Assembly: GCA_030428355.1 (NCBI GenBank)
Contig: JAUIBL010000023.1
Location: forward strand, 1-64,000
Source of the DNA: Alphaproteobacteria bacterium
Lineage (GTDB): Bacteria; Pseudomonadota; Alphaproteobacteria; Rhodobacterales; Rhodobacteraceae
Length of the DNA stretch: 64,000 nt
Direction of reading: 5' to 3'
The notes below the pieces were generated by a model, which was not told where the DNA came from, did not search any database, and was given only the letters and a program-made list of their open reading frames with translations. Every line of letters starts with the position of its first letter. Positions within the stretch are counted from its first letter, which is position 1. The position numbers and the translations under genes are program-made. Shown here piece by piece: positions 55,953 to 63,957 of this stretch.

Positions 55953-56879
55953 CTAGAGCACGCTTTCGCCGATCGCGCTGTTGCGAACTGAAACATTCGC
56001 CAACGCAGGCGCTTCGGCTCCGATCACCAGAAGCTCGCTGGCGTCCATTTCCTGCGCAAACCACCCGGTCAGCGCCACCGTGTCCGTAACCGGGGTCTTC
56101 GGTCCTTCGACCGCGTCGAGCACGATCTTCGACGGGGCCCAGATGCAGACCTGACCGTTCTTCATCGCCCAGTCGAGTTCGGTGCGGGTGGCCACGACCT
56201 TGCAGCGGTCATCGCGGGCCGCCAGAGTCCAGCCGTTCTGTTCGATCGCCAGAAGGTCGATGCGGCGCTGCGCCATGCGGTGTTCGACCTTGGGCGAGGC
56301 TGCGGCGGGCAGACCGACGCAAAAGATCAGTGGCGCATGTTCCGCCGCAAGCTGATCGATCCAGGATGTCAGGTGGTCCGACATCACGGCATCGTTGGTC
56401 AGGTAAACCACACGCGGATGTGGGCGCTCCTGGCTGGCATCGGGCACAGCTCCGCCCAGATCGCTGCGGGACCGCACGATTTCCACACCCAGCGCACCGG
56501 GGCCGCGATCCAGCTTTTCGATCCGCACGAAGGCCCGCAGCGCCTGCGGTTCCATCAGGATCCGCTCTGCAATGCGCTCGGCCAGCGTTTCCAGCAGGTT
56601 CAACCGTTCCGCGCCCAGTTCGGTCGCAATCGCCTCTGTCACCCGGTCATAGGACAGGATACGGTCCACATCGTCGTCGATATGCCCGACGATGGGCTGC
56701 ACCTCGACCACGACATTGAAACAGATGCGCTGCCGCGTGCCACGCTCGGCCTGAAATGCGCCGATCTCGACCTCGACGATATGGTCGCGCAGGGAAATCC
56801 GGTCGACAGGGCCGTCATCGGCTGTCGCAATGGCCCGTTCGGACGGATGCGCAAACGCAAGACGAATTTCAGAGCTCAT
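55953..56879 (-). CDS. folB: Dihydroneopterin aldolase fused to a second domain
   Basis: FolB cleaves 7,8-dihydroneopterin to 6-hydroxymethyl-dihydropterin and glycolaldehyde. In the 308 residues the FolB domain is about 25-140 (ISLRDHIVEVEIGAFQAERGTRQRICFNVVVE, SYDRVTEAIATELGAERLNLLETLAERIAE). About 165 further residues follow (VVYLTNDAVMSDHLTSWIDQL, LIFCVGLPAAASPKVEHRMAQRRIDLL, VCIWAPSKIVLDAVEGPKTPVTDTVALTGWFAQ), which look like a domain of the amino-acid-kinase superfamily rather than FolB. Start ATG at 56879 with AGGAGG at good spacing; frame open to 56927. folP and glmM follow. Confidence 0.88.
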   Translation of the reverse strand: MSSEIRLAFAHPSERAIATADDGPVDRISLRDHIVEVEIGAFQAERGTRQRICFNVVVEVQPIVGHIDDDVDRILSYDRVTEAIATELGAERLNLLETLAERIAERILMEPQALRAFVRIEKLDRGPGALGVEIVRSRSDLGGAVPDASQERPHPRVVYLTNDAVMSDHLTSWIDQLAAEHAPLIFCVGLPAAASPKVEHRMAQRRIDLLAIEQNGWTLAARDDRCKVVATRTELDWAMKNGQVCIWAPSKIVLDAVEGPKTPVTDTVALTGWFAQEMDASELLVIGAEAPALANVSVRNSAIGESVL

Positions 56880-56930
56880 GGCGCATCCTCCTGTCGGGTG
56901 TGTCTGGGCTAGCAGAGCAGGGCACAAACG

Positions 56931-56953
56931 AAAATGCCGCGAAGGGGCATTTT
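56931..56953 (-). terminator. Terminator after the SleB-type gene
   Basis: Reading the minus strand: AAAATGCC, 7-base loop, GGCATTTT, then CGTTT. It lies between the sleB-like stop (56996) and the folB start (56879) and probably separates their transcripts. Confidence 0.7.
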
Positions 56954-56995
56954 ACGCACCACTCGCGACATCACGTGCATCTGTCCCGACGCAGA

Positions 56996-57628
56996 TCAGC
57001 CGTTCGAGCTGACTTGCCAGGTATGACGATAGAAAACATGTACGCCGATGGCGGCTGTCTTGGTATAGGTGCGCGACCAGCGCGGGCGGACGGCGGTGGT
57101 GTGGTAATGTGTGGCCCCGTCGGTCAGGTTCATCGGCGCGCGACCGTCCAGGATGGCGCGCGCGACCTTGCCGACCCGTTCCCAGGCCTGCGGCTCGTGG
57201 ATGCGTTCGGGGATGCCGTCACAGGTATAGGTGAACTGGCACTGGTATTTCTTGCCGGTGCCCTGATTGATCACGCCGCAAACGCTGTTGGGGAAGCGTG
57301 CGCTCTTGACCCGGTTCATGATGACTTCGGCCACGGCAAACTGGCCTTTGATGGTTTCGCCGCGCGCTTCGAAATACAGCGCTTCGGCAAGGCATTCCCA
57401 CTGCGCACCGCCCTTGGGGGCATCTTGGGAATTCAGCCACGACGCATTGTAGATTGCGCCTTTGCGGGACACGGGGGTCACCAGCGATGTCAAATGAGAT
57501 TGGCCTGCAGACGCCAGAACGGATTTTTCTTGATTGAGAAGCTCTTGCGCGGCGTCTTTCGTGCGCTCTGCCAGAGCGGGTGTGGCCACGATAAGGGCGG
57601 CCGTCAAAAGGGCAAACAATCGAGTCAT
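56996..57628 (-). CDS. Cell wall hydrolase, SleB family
   Basis: A 210-residue exported hydrolase. Signal peptide MTRLFALLTAALIVATPALA. The SleB (Hydrolase_2) domain spans about 75-205: CLAEALYFEARGETIKGQFAVAEVIMNRVKS with the catalytic Glu, VCGVINQGTGKKYQCQFTYTCDG, and GATHYHTTAVRPRWS. In non-sporing bacteria such enzymes remodel peptidoglycan, for example during division. ATG at 57628. It lies downstream of the PPDK-like gene with a 185-bp spacer that contains a hairpin, and ahead of folB, from which a terminator separates it. Confidence 0.9.
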   Translation of the reverse strand: MTRLFALLTAALIVATPALAERTKDAAQELLNQEKSVLASAGQSHLTSLVTPVSRKGAIYNASWLNSQDAPKGGAQWECLAEALYFEARGETIKGQFAVAEVIMNRVKSARFPNSVCGVINQGTGKKYQCQFTYTCDGIPERIHEPQAWERVGKVARAILDGRAPMNLTDGATHYHTTAVRPRWSRTYTKTAAIGVHVFYRHTWQVSSNG

Positions 57629-57741
57629 GCCGAGTGTTTATCTCGCAGTATTGTGGGTGGCGGCGAGATGCCCAAAAAACTGGCAGCGCCGCGCAATCGT
57701 CGGGCTGTTACATAAATTTTGCGGTTTTCACAAGTTTACCA

Positions 57742-57762
57742 GCCATGCACGCACTGCATGGC
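57742..57762. other. Hairpin in the spacer before the SleB-type gene
   Basis: A perfect 8-bp inverted repeat, GCCATGCA / TGCATGGC, with loop CGCAC. It lies 52 bases after the PPDK-like stop, without a T-run. A weaker GGCAAG...CTTGCC pair lies nearer that stop. It may be an operator or a weak terminator. Low-G+C bases on its left (57708-57737) may hold the sleB promoter. Confidence 0.4.
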
Positions 57763-57813
57763 CGATGCCCTGACAGAGGTTTCGGCAAGACTTAGGCTGA
57801 AACTTGCCAAAGT

Positions 57814-60363
57814 CTACCTGATCTTGTCAGCCAACGCAAGCTGTGCTGCGGCAAGTCGTGCCACCGGAACACGGAACGGAGAGCAGCTCACATAGTCGAA
57901 TCCCGCCGCCCGACAGAAGGCGATTGATTCGGTATGGGCGGCATGTTCGCCGCAGATCGACAGCACCACATTCGGTTTCGAGGCCCGCCCCCGCACCACG
58001 CCAAGGCGCAGCAATTCGCCCACACCCTCGGTGTCGAGGATGTGAAACGGGTCCTCGCTGAACACACCCTGCCGCACATATTCCGACATGAACCGCCCCG
58101 CATCGTCGCGCGACAGACCATAGGTCATCTGCGTCAGGTCATTGGTGCCGAAGCTCAGGAAATGGGCGTGCTCGGCGATGTCTCCGGCGCGCAGACAGGC
58201 GCGGGGGGTTTCGACCATGACGCCCAGACGGTAGGTGAAATCGGCGCTGCGTTCGGTGCGCACCGCCGCCGCCACCGCCTCGACCCGGCCGCGCACCAGT
58301 TCCACCTCGCGCTTGGCGGACACCAGAGGCACCATGATTTCAGGCACGATGGTGATGCCTTCCTCGGCGGCCTCGACGGCGGCCTCAAAGATCGCACGGG
58401 CCTGCATGTCATAGATCTCGGGCACCGAGATCCCCAGACGCACCCCGCGCATCCCCAGCATCGGGTTGTATTCCGCAAGACTTTCGATCCGACGCGTCAC
58501 GTCGCTCACCGGAATGTCCAGCGCTTCGGCCAGTTCGCGTTGTCCGGCGCGGCTGGTGGGCAGGAATTCATGCAGGGGCGGGTCGAACAGACGGATACAG
58601 ACCGGCTGGCCCTGCATGATACGGAACAGTTCCAGAAAATCCGCCCGCTGCATCGGCAGCACCAGCTCAAGCGCGGCTTGCCGGTCCTGCGGGTTCTGCG
58701 CAAAGATCATCTCGCGCATCGGTGTGAGCCGTTCGGCCTCGAAGAACATGTGCTCGGTCCGGCACAGCCCGATCCCCTGCGCGCGGAAATGCAGCGCGGT
58801 CTTGGCATCTGCTGGCGTGTCGGCATTGGCCCGCACACCAATATCGCGCTCGGCATCGGCCCAGCTCATGAAGGTGCGGAACGTCTCGTCCAGCGTCGCC
58901 TCGATCATCTCGACCGACCCGGCCAGCACCTGACCATTGGTGCCATCCACCGTGATCTCGTCGCCTTCGCGCAGCACACGGCCATCGGTCGCCACCAACT
59001 GCTTGCGCTTGACATGAAACCGCAGGTTCGCCGCACCGACCACGCAAGGCAGGCCCAAACCGCGCCCGATCACCGCCGCATGGCTGGTCATGCCGCCGCG
59101 TTCGGTCAGCACGGCGCAGGACACATGCATGCCGCGAATGTCCTCGGGGCTGGTCTCGCGCCGCACCAGAACGCAGGGCTCACCCCGTGCCGCACCCGCC
59201 TGCGCCGCCTCGGACGAGAACACGATCTTGCCCGTTGCCGCGCCTGGGCTGGCGGCAATGCCCGACCCCAGAACATCGCGCTTGGCGGTTGCCGCCACCT
59301 GACGGTGCAACAATTCGGACAGCGCACGCGGCTCGATCCGCATCACGGCTTCCTGCTTGGTGATGATCCCGTCCTCGGCCAGTCGCACCACGATCCGCAA
59401 CGCCGCCCGCGCGCTGCGCTCCACGCGCACACCGTCCAGAATATGCAGATTGCCGTTCTCGATGGTGAACTCGATCTGCATTTCCTCGCGCAGCCGCGCC
59501 CGCATCAAGGCGGCATGCTCTTTCAACGCGGTAAAGGCCTCGGGCGCCAATTCCTCAAGCGACGGACCACGCGGGTCCTTCTCAAGGAAAATCGACGCCG
59601 CGCCACCATCCAGCGCCTCGCGTCCCTGGCTCTGGCTCAGATAGCGGCCAGTGACCTGAGGCAGCCCCGTGGACGGGTTGACCAGTTGCAGCACACCCGA
59701 TCCGCATTCGCCACTGCCCAGACCCAGCGCCATTTCCTGCACCACAAGGCCCAGCCCGGCATCCACGGGAGCGCCTTTGGCCTGACGCAACAGCCGCGCC
59801 GTTGTGCCTTCCCACGCCCGTGCCATCGACCGCAGGATCTCGGCCAGTTGGATCGCAGGGTCCTGCGGAAACGGCTCTTCCGCCTCTTCTTCGTAAAGCT
59901 GCAACGCCTCGCTCAGGGCCTCGTGACCATCGCCGTCGATCTCGTCGAACGCCTCGGCATCCAGCCGTGCCACGTCGATGGCATAGTTGAGCACGAACCG
60001 CAGGTAAATCCGGGTCGCCGCGGCCTGTCCGATCTGGTCGCACAGATCGACATAGCGCGCGTCGTTCATCCCGATGTTCAGAACGGCCCCCGGCCCACCC
60101 CAATCCGGGTCCTCGGACGACGGGCGCACGCAAAGCAGTGCGTTCGGATCGAATTCCGCAAGGATTCCAGATACATCCGGGCGATAGCCCGACGCGATCT
60201 GATGCACGGTCGCAAAAGACAGTGCCACCGTCCGCGGGACAGGCAGATCCAGCCGGACAAGCCGCTGAAGGCATTTTGCCCGCCCCCCGTGGGTCGGCGT
60301 CGACATGGGGGAACTGGCCGTGATGAGGGTCACATCCGGGTTGTCAGGACTTGGTTTCTGCAC
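57814..60363 (-). CDS. ppdK: Pyruvate phosphate dikinase-like enzyme (PEP utilising)
   Basis: Interconverts pyruvate and phosphoenolpyruvate with ATP and phosphate in canonical members. The 849 residues keep the swivelling phosphohistidine domain (His428 in ERGGMTSHAAV) and PEP-binding barrel with FGTNDLTQMTYGLSRDDAG and the catalytic Cys804 in SICGEHAA. The N-terminal ATP-grasp part is divergent: HGGRAKCLQRLVRLDLPVP stands where PPDK has GGKG, and VRPSSEDPDWGGPGAVLNIG where it has RSGA...PGMMDTILN. Start: GTG at 60363 with GAAAGG upstream; an ATG at 60393 is the alternative. Next to glyS, as in other Rhodobacterales. Confidence 0.85.
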   Translation of the reverse strand: MQKPSPDNPDVTLITASSPMSTPTHGGRAKCLQRLVRLDLPVPRTVALSFATVHQIASGYRPDVSGILAEFDPNALLCVRPSSEDPDWGGPGAVLNIGMNDARYVDLCDQIGQAAATRIYLRFVLNYAIDVARLDAEAFDEIDGDGHEALSEALQLYEEEAEEPFPQDPAIQLAEILRSMARAWEGTTARLLRQAKGAPVDAGLGLVVQEMALGLGSGECGSGVLQLVNPSTGLPQVTGRYLSQSQGREALDGGAASIFLEKDPRGPSLEELAPEAFTALKEHAALMRARLREEMQIEFTIENGNLHILDGVRVERSARAALRIVVRLAEDGIITKQEAVMRIEPRALSELLHRQVAATAKRDVLGSGIAASPGAATGKIVFSSEAAQAGAARGEPCVLVRRETSPEDIRGMHVSCAVLTERGGMTSHAAVIGRGLGLPCVVGAANLRFHVKRKQLVATDGRVLREGDEITVDGTNGQVLAGSVEMIEATLDETFRTFMSWADAERDIGVRANADTPADAKTALHFRAQGIGLCRTEHMFFEAERLTPMREMIFAQNPQDRQAALELVLPMQRADFLELFRIMQGQPVCIRLFDPPLHEFLPTSRAGQRELAEALDIPVSDVTRRIESLAEYNPMLGMRGVRLGISVPEIYDMQARAIFEAAVEAAEEGITIVPEIMVPLVSAKREVELVRGRVEAVAAAVRTERSADFTYRLGVMVETPRACLRAGDIAEHAHFLSFGTNDLTQMTYGLSRDDAGRFMSEYVRQGVFSEDPFHILDTEGVGELLRLGVVRGRASKPNVVLSICGEHAAHTESIAFCRAAGFDYVSCSPFRVPVARLAAAQLALADKIR

Positions 60364-60436
60364 CGCGGCACCTTTCGCAATTGGATGCAGCATACGTCCG
60401 GGCGACGCTCTGACAAGGGGCGTTACAGCGCAGGTG

Positions 60437-62725
60437 TCATCCTTCGATTTTCGTCAGATCGGCGACCTGCAGACAGGTGCTTCGGATGCTGCTCAGCAGG
60501 TTCAGACGGTTGCGCCGCAGAACCGCGTTGTCCGAATTGACCTGCACCGCCTCGAAGAACGCATCCACCGGCCCGCGCAGATCGGCCATCGCCGCCATCG
60601 CCGTGCTGAAATCCTGCGCTGTCATCGCCGGGGTGATCTTGGCTTCGGCTGTGGCCAGCGCCTCGAACAGCGCGGTTTCGGTCGGGTCTTCGGCGAATTT
60701 CGGATCGCCCCCGAACGAGTATTCCACCCCGTCCTTGTCCTCGGCCTGCGTCAGAATGTTGTTGGCCCGCTTGAAGCCCTGCACAAGGTTTTCCCCGTCC
60801 TCGGTCTCAAGCACAGACTGCAACGCCTTGGCCCGCTTGACCAGTAGAGCGAGGTCGTCATTGCCCGGCATCGAGATGCAGGCGTCGATCACGTCATGCC
60901 GCACGCCCTGATCGCGGAGGTACACCTTGAGGCGGTCGTGGAGGAAAGAGATTAGGTCCTCTACTACCTCTATCTCGTGTAGCTGCAATATATTGTGTGC
61001 AGATACTGCGGCCCAATCTGCATAATCAAATTCAGATACCTCAGTTTTCTTTCTTATTGCGCCGGTGGCTCGCAATTCTGTTTGTGCAGATGCCGCCTCG
61101 GCTAGGTCAGCAAGTACATCCCGATACTTCGAAATTATCATTCCTCTAAATTGAGCTTGCGTGACTGGATTAGTCGAATCCGCGGCATTCACGGCTCTTT
61201 TTGCAGCACCGCCATAGAAAACTCGATACAGCCCAAGTGAAAGATCGTTTTCGAGAATTAGTCTAACAATACCTAGTGCAGCACGCCGTAACGCAAATGG
61301 ATCAGCGCTTCCGGTTGGAAAACCAAAAGTAGCCCAGAACCCGGTCAGCGTGTCGATCTTGTCGGCCAGCGCCACCGCCACGGACACCGGCGCAGAGGGC
61401 ACATCGTCCGACGGGCCAAGCGGAGAGTAATGCTCCTGACAGGCCGCGCCCACCTCGGGTGGCAAACCTGCCGCATCGCTGTAATAGCGCCCCATAAGCC
61501 CCTGAAGTTCCGGGAATTCATAGACCATCTCTGACGCCAGATCGGCCTTTGCCACGCGCGCCGCCTGTTCCGCCAGGTCCGCGTCCGCACCCACCATCGG
61601 GGCAAGCTCCCGCGTCAGAGCGGCGATCCGCTCGATCCGGTCGCGCTGCGATCCCAGCTTGTTGTGGAAGGTCACGTTAGAGAGGCTGTCGGTCCACGCC
61701 GTCAGGCCTTCAGACTTGGCCACCCGCAGGTCGTTTTCCCAAAAGAACTTCGCATCCGACAGACGCGCCGACAGCACCTTCTGGTTGCCCGCAAGGATCG
61801 TCGCGCCATGGTCGGCGGTTTCCCGGTTCGCCACGGTGATGAACCGCTCGATCCGGCCCGTCTTGGGGTTCTTCACCGAAAAGAACTTCTGATGCTCTTT
61901 CATCGAGGTCTGCAGCACCTCGGGCGGCAGTCCAAGGAAATCCTCCCCGATCTGCCCCATGAGCACGACCGGCCATTCCACCAGCCCCGCAACCTCGGCC
62001 AAAAGCCCCTTGTCCTCGACCACTTCAAGCCCGCTTGCAAAGGCCTGATTGGTCGCATCCTGCCAGATCGCCTCGGCCCGTTCCGTGGCATCCAGCACCA
62101 CATGCGAACGCTTGAGCTTGGCTTCGTAATCGTCGAACCCGGTCACATCGAACGCGCCGGGAGCCATGAACCGGTGGCCTTCGGTCGTCCGCCCCGACAC
62201 GATCCCGTCCACGTCCATCGGCACCACCTCTGACCCGTCCTCGCGCGTCAGCAGGCACACAATACGGTGCAGCGGACGCACCCAGCGCAGGCTGCCTGCA
62301 CCCCAGCGCATCGATTTGGGCCAGGGGAAGTTGCGGATCGTGTCCTCAAGCACCTCTGCCACGATCTCGGCGGCAGGGCGGCCCGGCTTTTCGATCACCG
62401 CAAAGAACACGCGGCCCTTCTTTTCATCGCGTTCGATCAACTGATCCCGCGTCACACCGGCACCGCGCAGAAAGCCCTCGATCGCCTGTTCCGGCGCATC
62501 GGTGCGCGGACCCTTGCGCTCTTCCTTCACATCCGGCGACCGTTCGGTCAGCCCGTCCACCCGCAACGCCAGACGGCGCGGCGTGGCATAGGCGGCAGCC
62601 CCGGCATAGGTCAGACCCGCCTCGACCAGCCCGTTGGTCACGCGCGACTTGAGGTCGTCAGCGGCCTTGGCCTGCATCCGCGCCGGGATTTCCTCGGAAA
62701 AAAGTTCGATCAGAAGGTCGGGCAT
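60437..62725 (-). CDS. glyS: Glycyl-tRNA synthetase, beta subunit
   Basis: Beta chain of the tetrameric bacterial GlyRS that charges tRNA-Gly. The 762 residues begin MPDLLIELFSEEIPARMQ, the canonical start; the ATG at 62725 overlaps the upstream DUF6446 stop by one base (TGATG), so they are coupled. RWVRPLHRIVCLL, VRITTSLKEHQKFF-like TSMKEHQKFFSVKNP and DKIDTLTGFWATFGFPTGSADPFALRRAALGI are family motifs. Residues 465-591 are encoded by an odd low-G+C block and include about 60 residues more between DLSLGL and VVEDLISFLHDR than the E. coli protein has there. The alpha-subunit gene glyQ is not in view. Confidence 0.95.
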   Translation of the reverse strand: MPDLLIELFSEEIPARMQAKAADDLKSRVTNGLVEAGLTYAGAAAYATPRRLALRVDGLTERSPDVKEERKGPRTDAPEQAIEGFLRGAGVTRDQLIERDEKKGRVFFAVIEKPGRPAAEIVAEVLEDTIRNFPWPKSMRWGAGSLRWVRPLHRIVCLLTREDGSEVVPMDVDGIVSGRTTEGHRFMAPGAFDVTGFDDYEAKLKRSHVVLDATERAEAIWQDATNQAFASGLEVVEDKGLLAEVAGLVEWPVVLMGQIGEDFLGLPPEVLQTSMKEHQKFFSVKNPKTGRIERFITVANRETADHGATILAGNQKVLSARLSDAKFFWENDLRVAKSEGLTAWTDSLSNVTFHNKLGSQRDRIERIAALTRELAPMVGADADLAEQAARVAKADLASEMVYEFPELQGLMGRYYSDAAGLPPEVGAACQEHYSPLGPSDDVPSAPVSVAVALADKIDTLTGFWATFGFPTGSADPFALRRAALGIVRLILENDLSLGLYRVFYGGAAKRAVNAADSTNPVTQAQFRGMIISKYRDVLADLAEAASAQTELRATGAIRKKTEVSEFDYADWAAVSAHNILQLHEIEVVEDLISFLHDRLKVYLRDQGVRHDVIDACISMPGNDDLALLVKRAKALQSVLETEDGENLVQGFKRANNILTQAEDKDGVEYSFGGDPKFAEDPTETALFEALATAEAKITPAMTAQDFSTAMAAMADLRGPVDAFFEAVQVNSDNAVLRRNRLNLLSSIRSTCLQVADLTKIEG
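60953..61333 (-). other. Low-G+C block inside glyS
   Basis: About 127 in-frame codons whose composition breaks sharply from the flanks. My hand count gives 168 G+C in 360 bases (47%) for 60961-61320, against 62% and 67% in the 60-base lines 60841-60900 and 61381-61440. Codons such as ATA, CTA, GTA, AGA and AAT are frequent here and rare outside. The reading frame is intact across both edges. The ends are abrupt, near Asp-Leu-Ile (60953) and Trp-Ala-Thr (61333). Confidence 0.85.
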
Positions 62726-63252
62726 CAATTGCCTCCAGTTTCGCGTTCCGGGCAGTCTTCGCCCAGGGGGCTGCCATCATAGGCCTTGTCCCCGCATTCG
62801 TTGATTTCGTGCCAGATATAGCCGCGCCCGTCCTCGGTGATGGCGACCACCCGGTCGATCCCGAATTCAAGGTTGCGCTGGCTGGTGAACACCTGCGCGC
62901 GGCCATTGCGGATGTCGTCGCCGATGGACTCGGCGTCGAAGCAGTCAAACCATCCCGGCGCATTGCGGGGGGCTGCGCCGATATATTGCTCATAGGTGGA
63001 TGTCAGGGTCGACATTGGCGTCTGCGTGGTGAAACACGCTCTGAACCTGATGGGTGAGCTTTCGGCGTCAATTGCCTGAAAATCCTCGTAAAGGATCGTT
63101 TCCCGTGTCCCGGCCAGCGTGGTAAGCTGCACATCGTCCACGCCGGTCGGCGTGACCGTGCGGTAATAGGCGTAGACCTGCAGGTAATACATCGCCATAC
63201 CCGCGATCAGGGCGCTCACGACAATCACGACGGTCAGGATTTTCCCGGTCAT
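62725..63252 (-). CDS. DUF6446 membrane-anchored protein
   Basis: A 175-residue protein with one N-terminal membrane helix (about 4-24, LTVVIVVSALIAGMAMYYLQ) and a soluble domain with four or five cysteines (FRACFTT, WFDCFD, NECGD, EDCPE) and the stretch YIWHEINECGDKAYDG. This pattern matches the family I recall as DUF6446, found next to glyS in Rhodobacterales. Function unknown; the cysteines suggest a periplasmic disulfide-bonded domain. The stop overlaps the glyS start by one base. The upstream FkbM gene ends 3 bases before its start, so all three are cotranscribed. Confidence 0.8.
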   Translation of the reverse strand: MTGKILTVVIVVSALIAGMAMYYLQVYAYYRTVTPTGVDDVQLTTLAGTRETILYEDFQAIDAESSPIRFRACFTTQTPMSTLTSTYEQYIGAAPRNAPGWFDCFDAESIGDDIRNGRAQVFTSQRNLEFGIDRVVAITEDGRGYIWHEINECGDKAYDGSPLGEDCPERETGGN

Positions 63253-63255
63253 GGC

Positions 63256-63957
63256 CTATTTCCAATCCATGTTGACGCGCGGTCGGGTCATGCCCGCAGC
63301 CCGCGCCCGCAGCGCATCGGTTCGCGCCAGAAGATCGGGGATGCGGCTTTCGTGGGTTTCGACGAACAGATGCCCAATGCGGTTTTTTACCGGATGGTCA
63401 AAAAGCGCCTCGAGCAACGGCACTTCGGCCCCTTCGATGTCCATCTTGATCACCGCGATCTCACCCTCCAGCGCCTCCAGAAAGGCGGGAAAGTCGATCA
63501 CCCGCACGTCCACGGCGCTTTCCGTGTCGATATTGCGCTTCTGCGCCATCAGCGACGACGATTGCGACTGCTCCACCGGGTCGGCATCGAACGACGCCGT
63601 GCGATAGAGCGGAAAGGTTCCGTCCTCGGTCCCTGCCGCCGCCTCGATCACTTCGACATTCGGCAGGTCCGCAAGCCGCGTGCGGAGTTCCGCCGCTGTC
63701 CAGGGGTCCGGCTCGAACGCATAGACCTTGGCGGCCTGCGCCGCTATCGTCCGCGTGTGCTGGCCCAGATTGGCCCCAAGATCGATGCAGATCTTGCCCT
63801 CTGCGCCCGCCAAAGCCTCCCGGAATTCTGCCTCTGCCGCCGGCGCAAAAAGCTTGCGCAGCTTGCGGCGGTATTTCAACCCAAGCTCTCCCGGCAGGTG
63901 CTGCAACAGGCCGTACTTGGCCCGCCGCAGTGGCGTATTTCGGCTGGCGGATGCCAT
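63256..63957 (-). CDS. FkbM-family methyltransferase
   Basis: A 233-residue SAM-dependent methyltransferase of the FkbM family. The SAM-binding motif ICIDLGANLGQHTRTIA (about 56-72) is followed by VYAFEPDPWTAAELRTRL, VEVIEAAAGTEDGTFPLYR, and the family element EGEIAVIKMDIEGAEVPLLEAL. Members methylate hydroxyls of sugars or polyketides, so a role in polysaccharide modification is plausible. The ATG overlaps the stop of a partly visible upstream gene (TGATG), and the gene is 3 bases from the DUF6446 gene; all are in the glyS operon. Confidence 0.87.
   Translation of the reverse strand: MASASRNTPLRRAKYGLLQHLPGELGLKYRRKLRKLFAPAAEAEFREALAGAEGKICIDLGANLGQHTRTIAAQAAKVYAFEPDPWTAAELRTRLADLPNVEVIEAAAGTEDGTFPLYRTASFDADPVEQSQSSSLMAQKRNIDTESAVDVRVIDFPAFLEALEGEIAVIKMDIEGAEVPLLEALFDHPVKNRIGHLFVETHESRIPDLLARTDALRARAAGMTRPRVNMDWK

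Noticed and set aside
60437-62725. A frameshift or pseudogene in glyS, suspected because of the odd composition block
   Set aside because: The frame is open through the whole gene, and conserved GlyS motifs lie before, inside and after the block.
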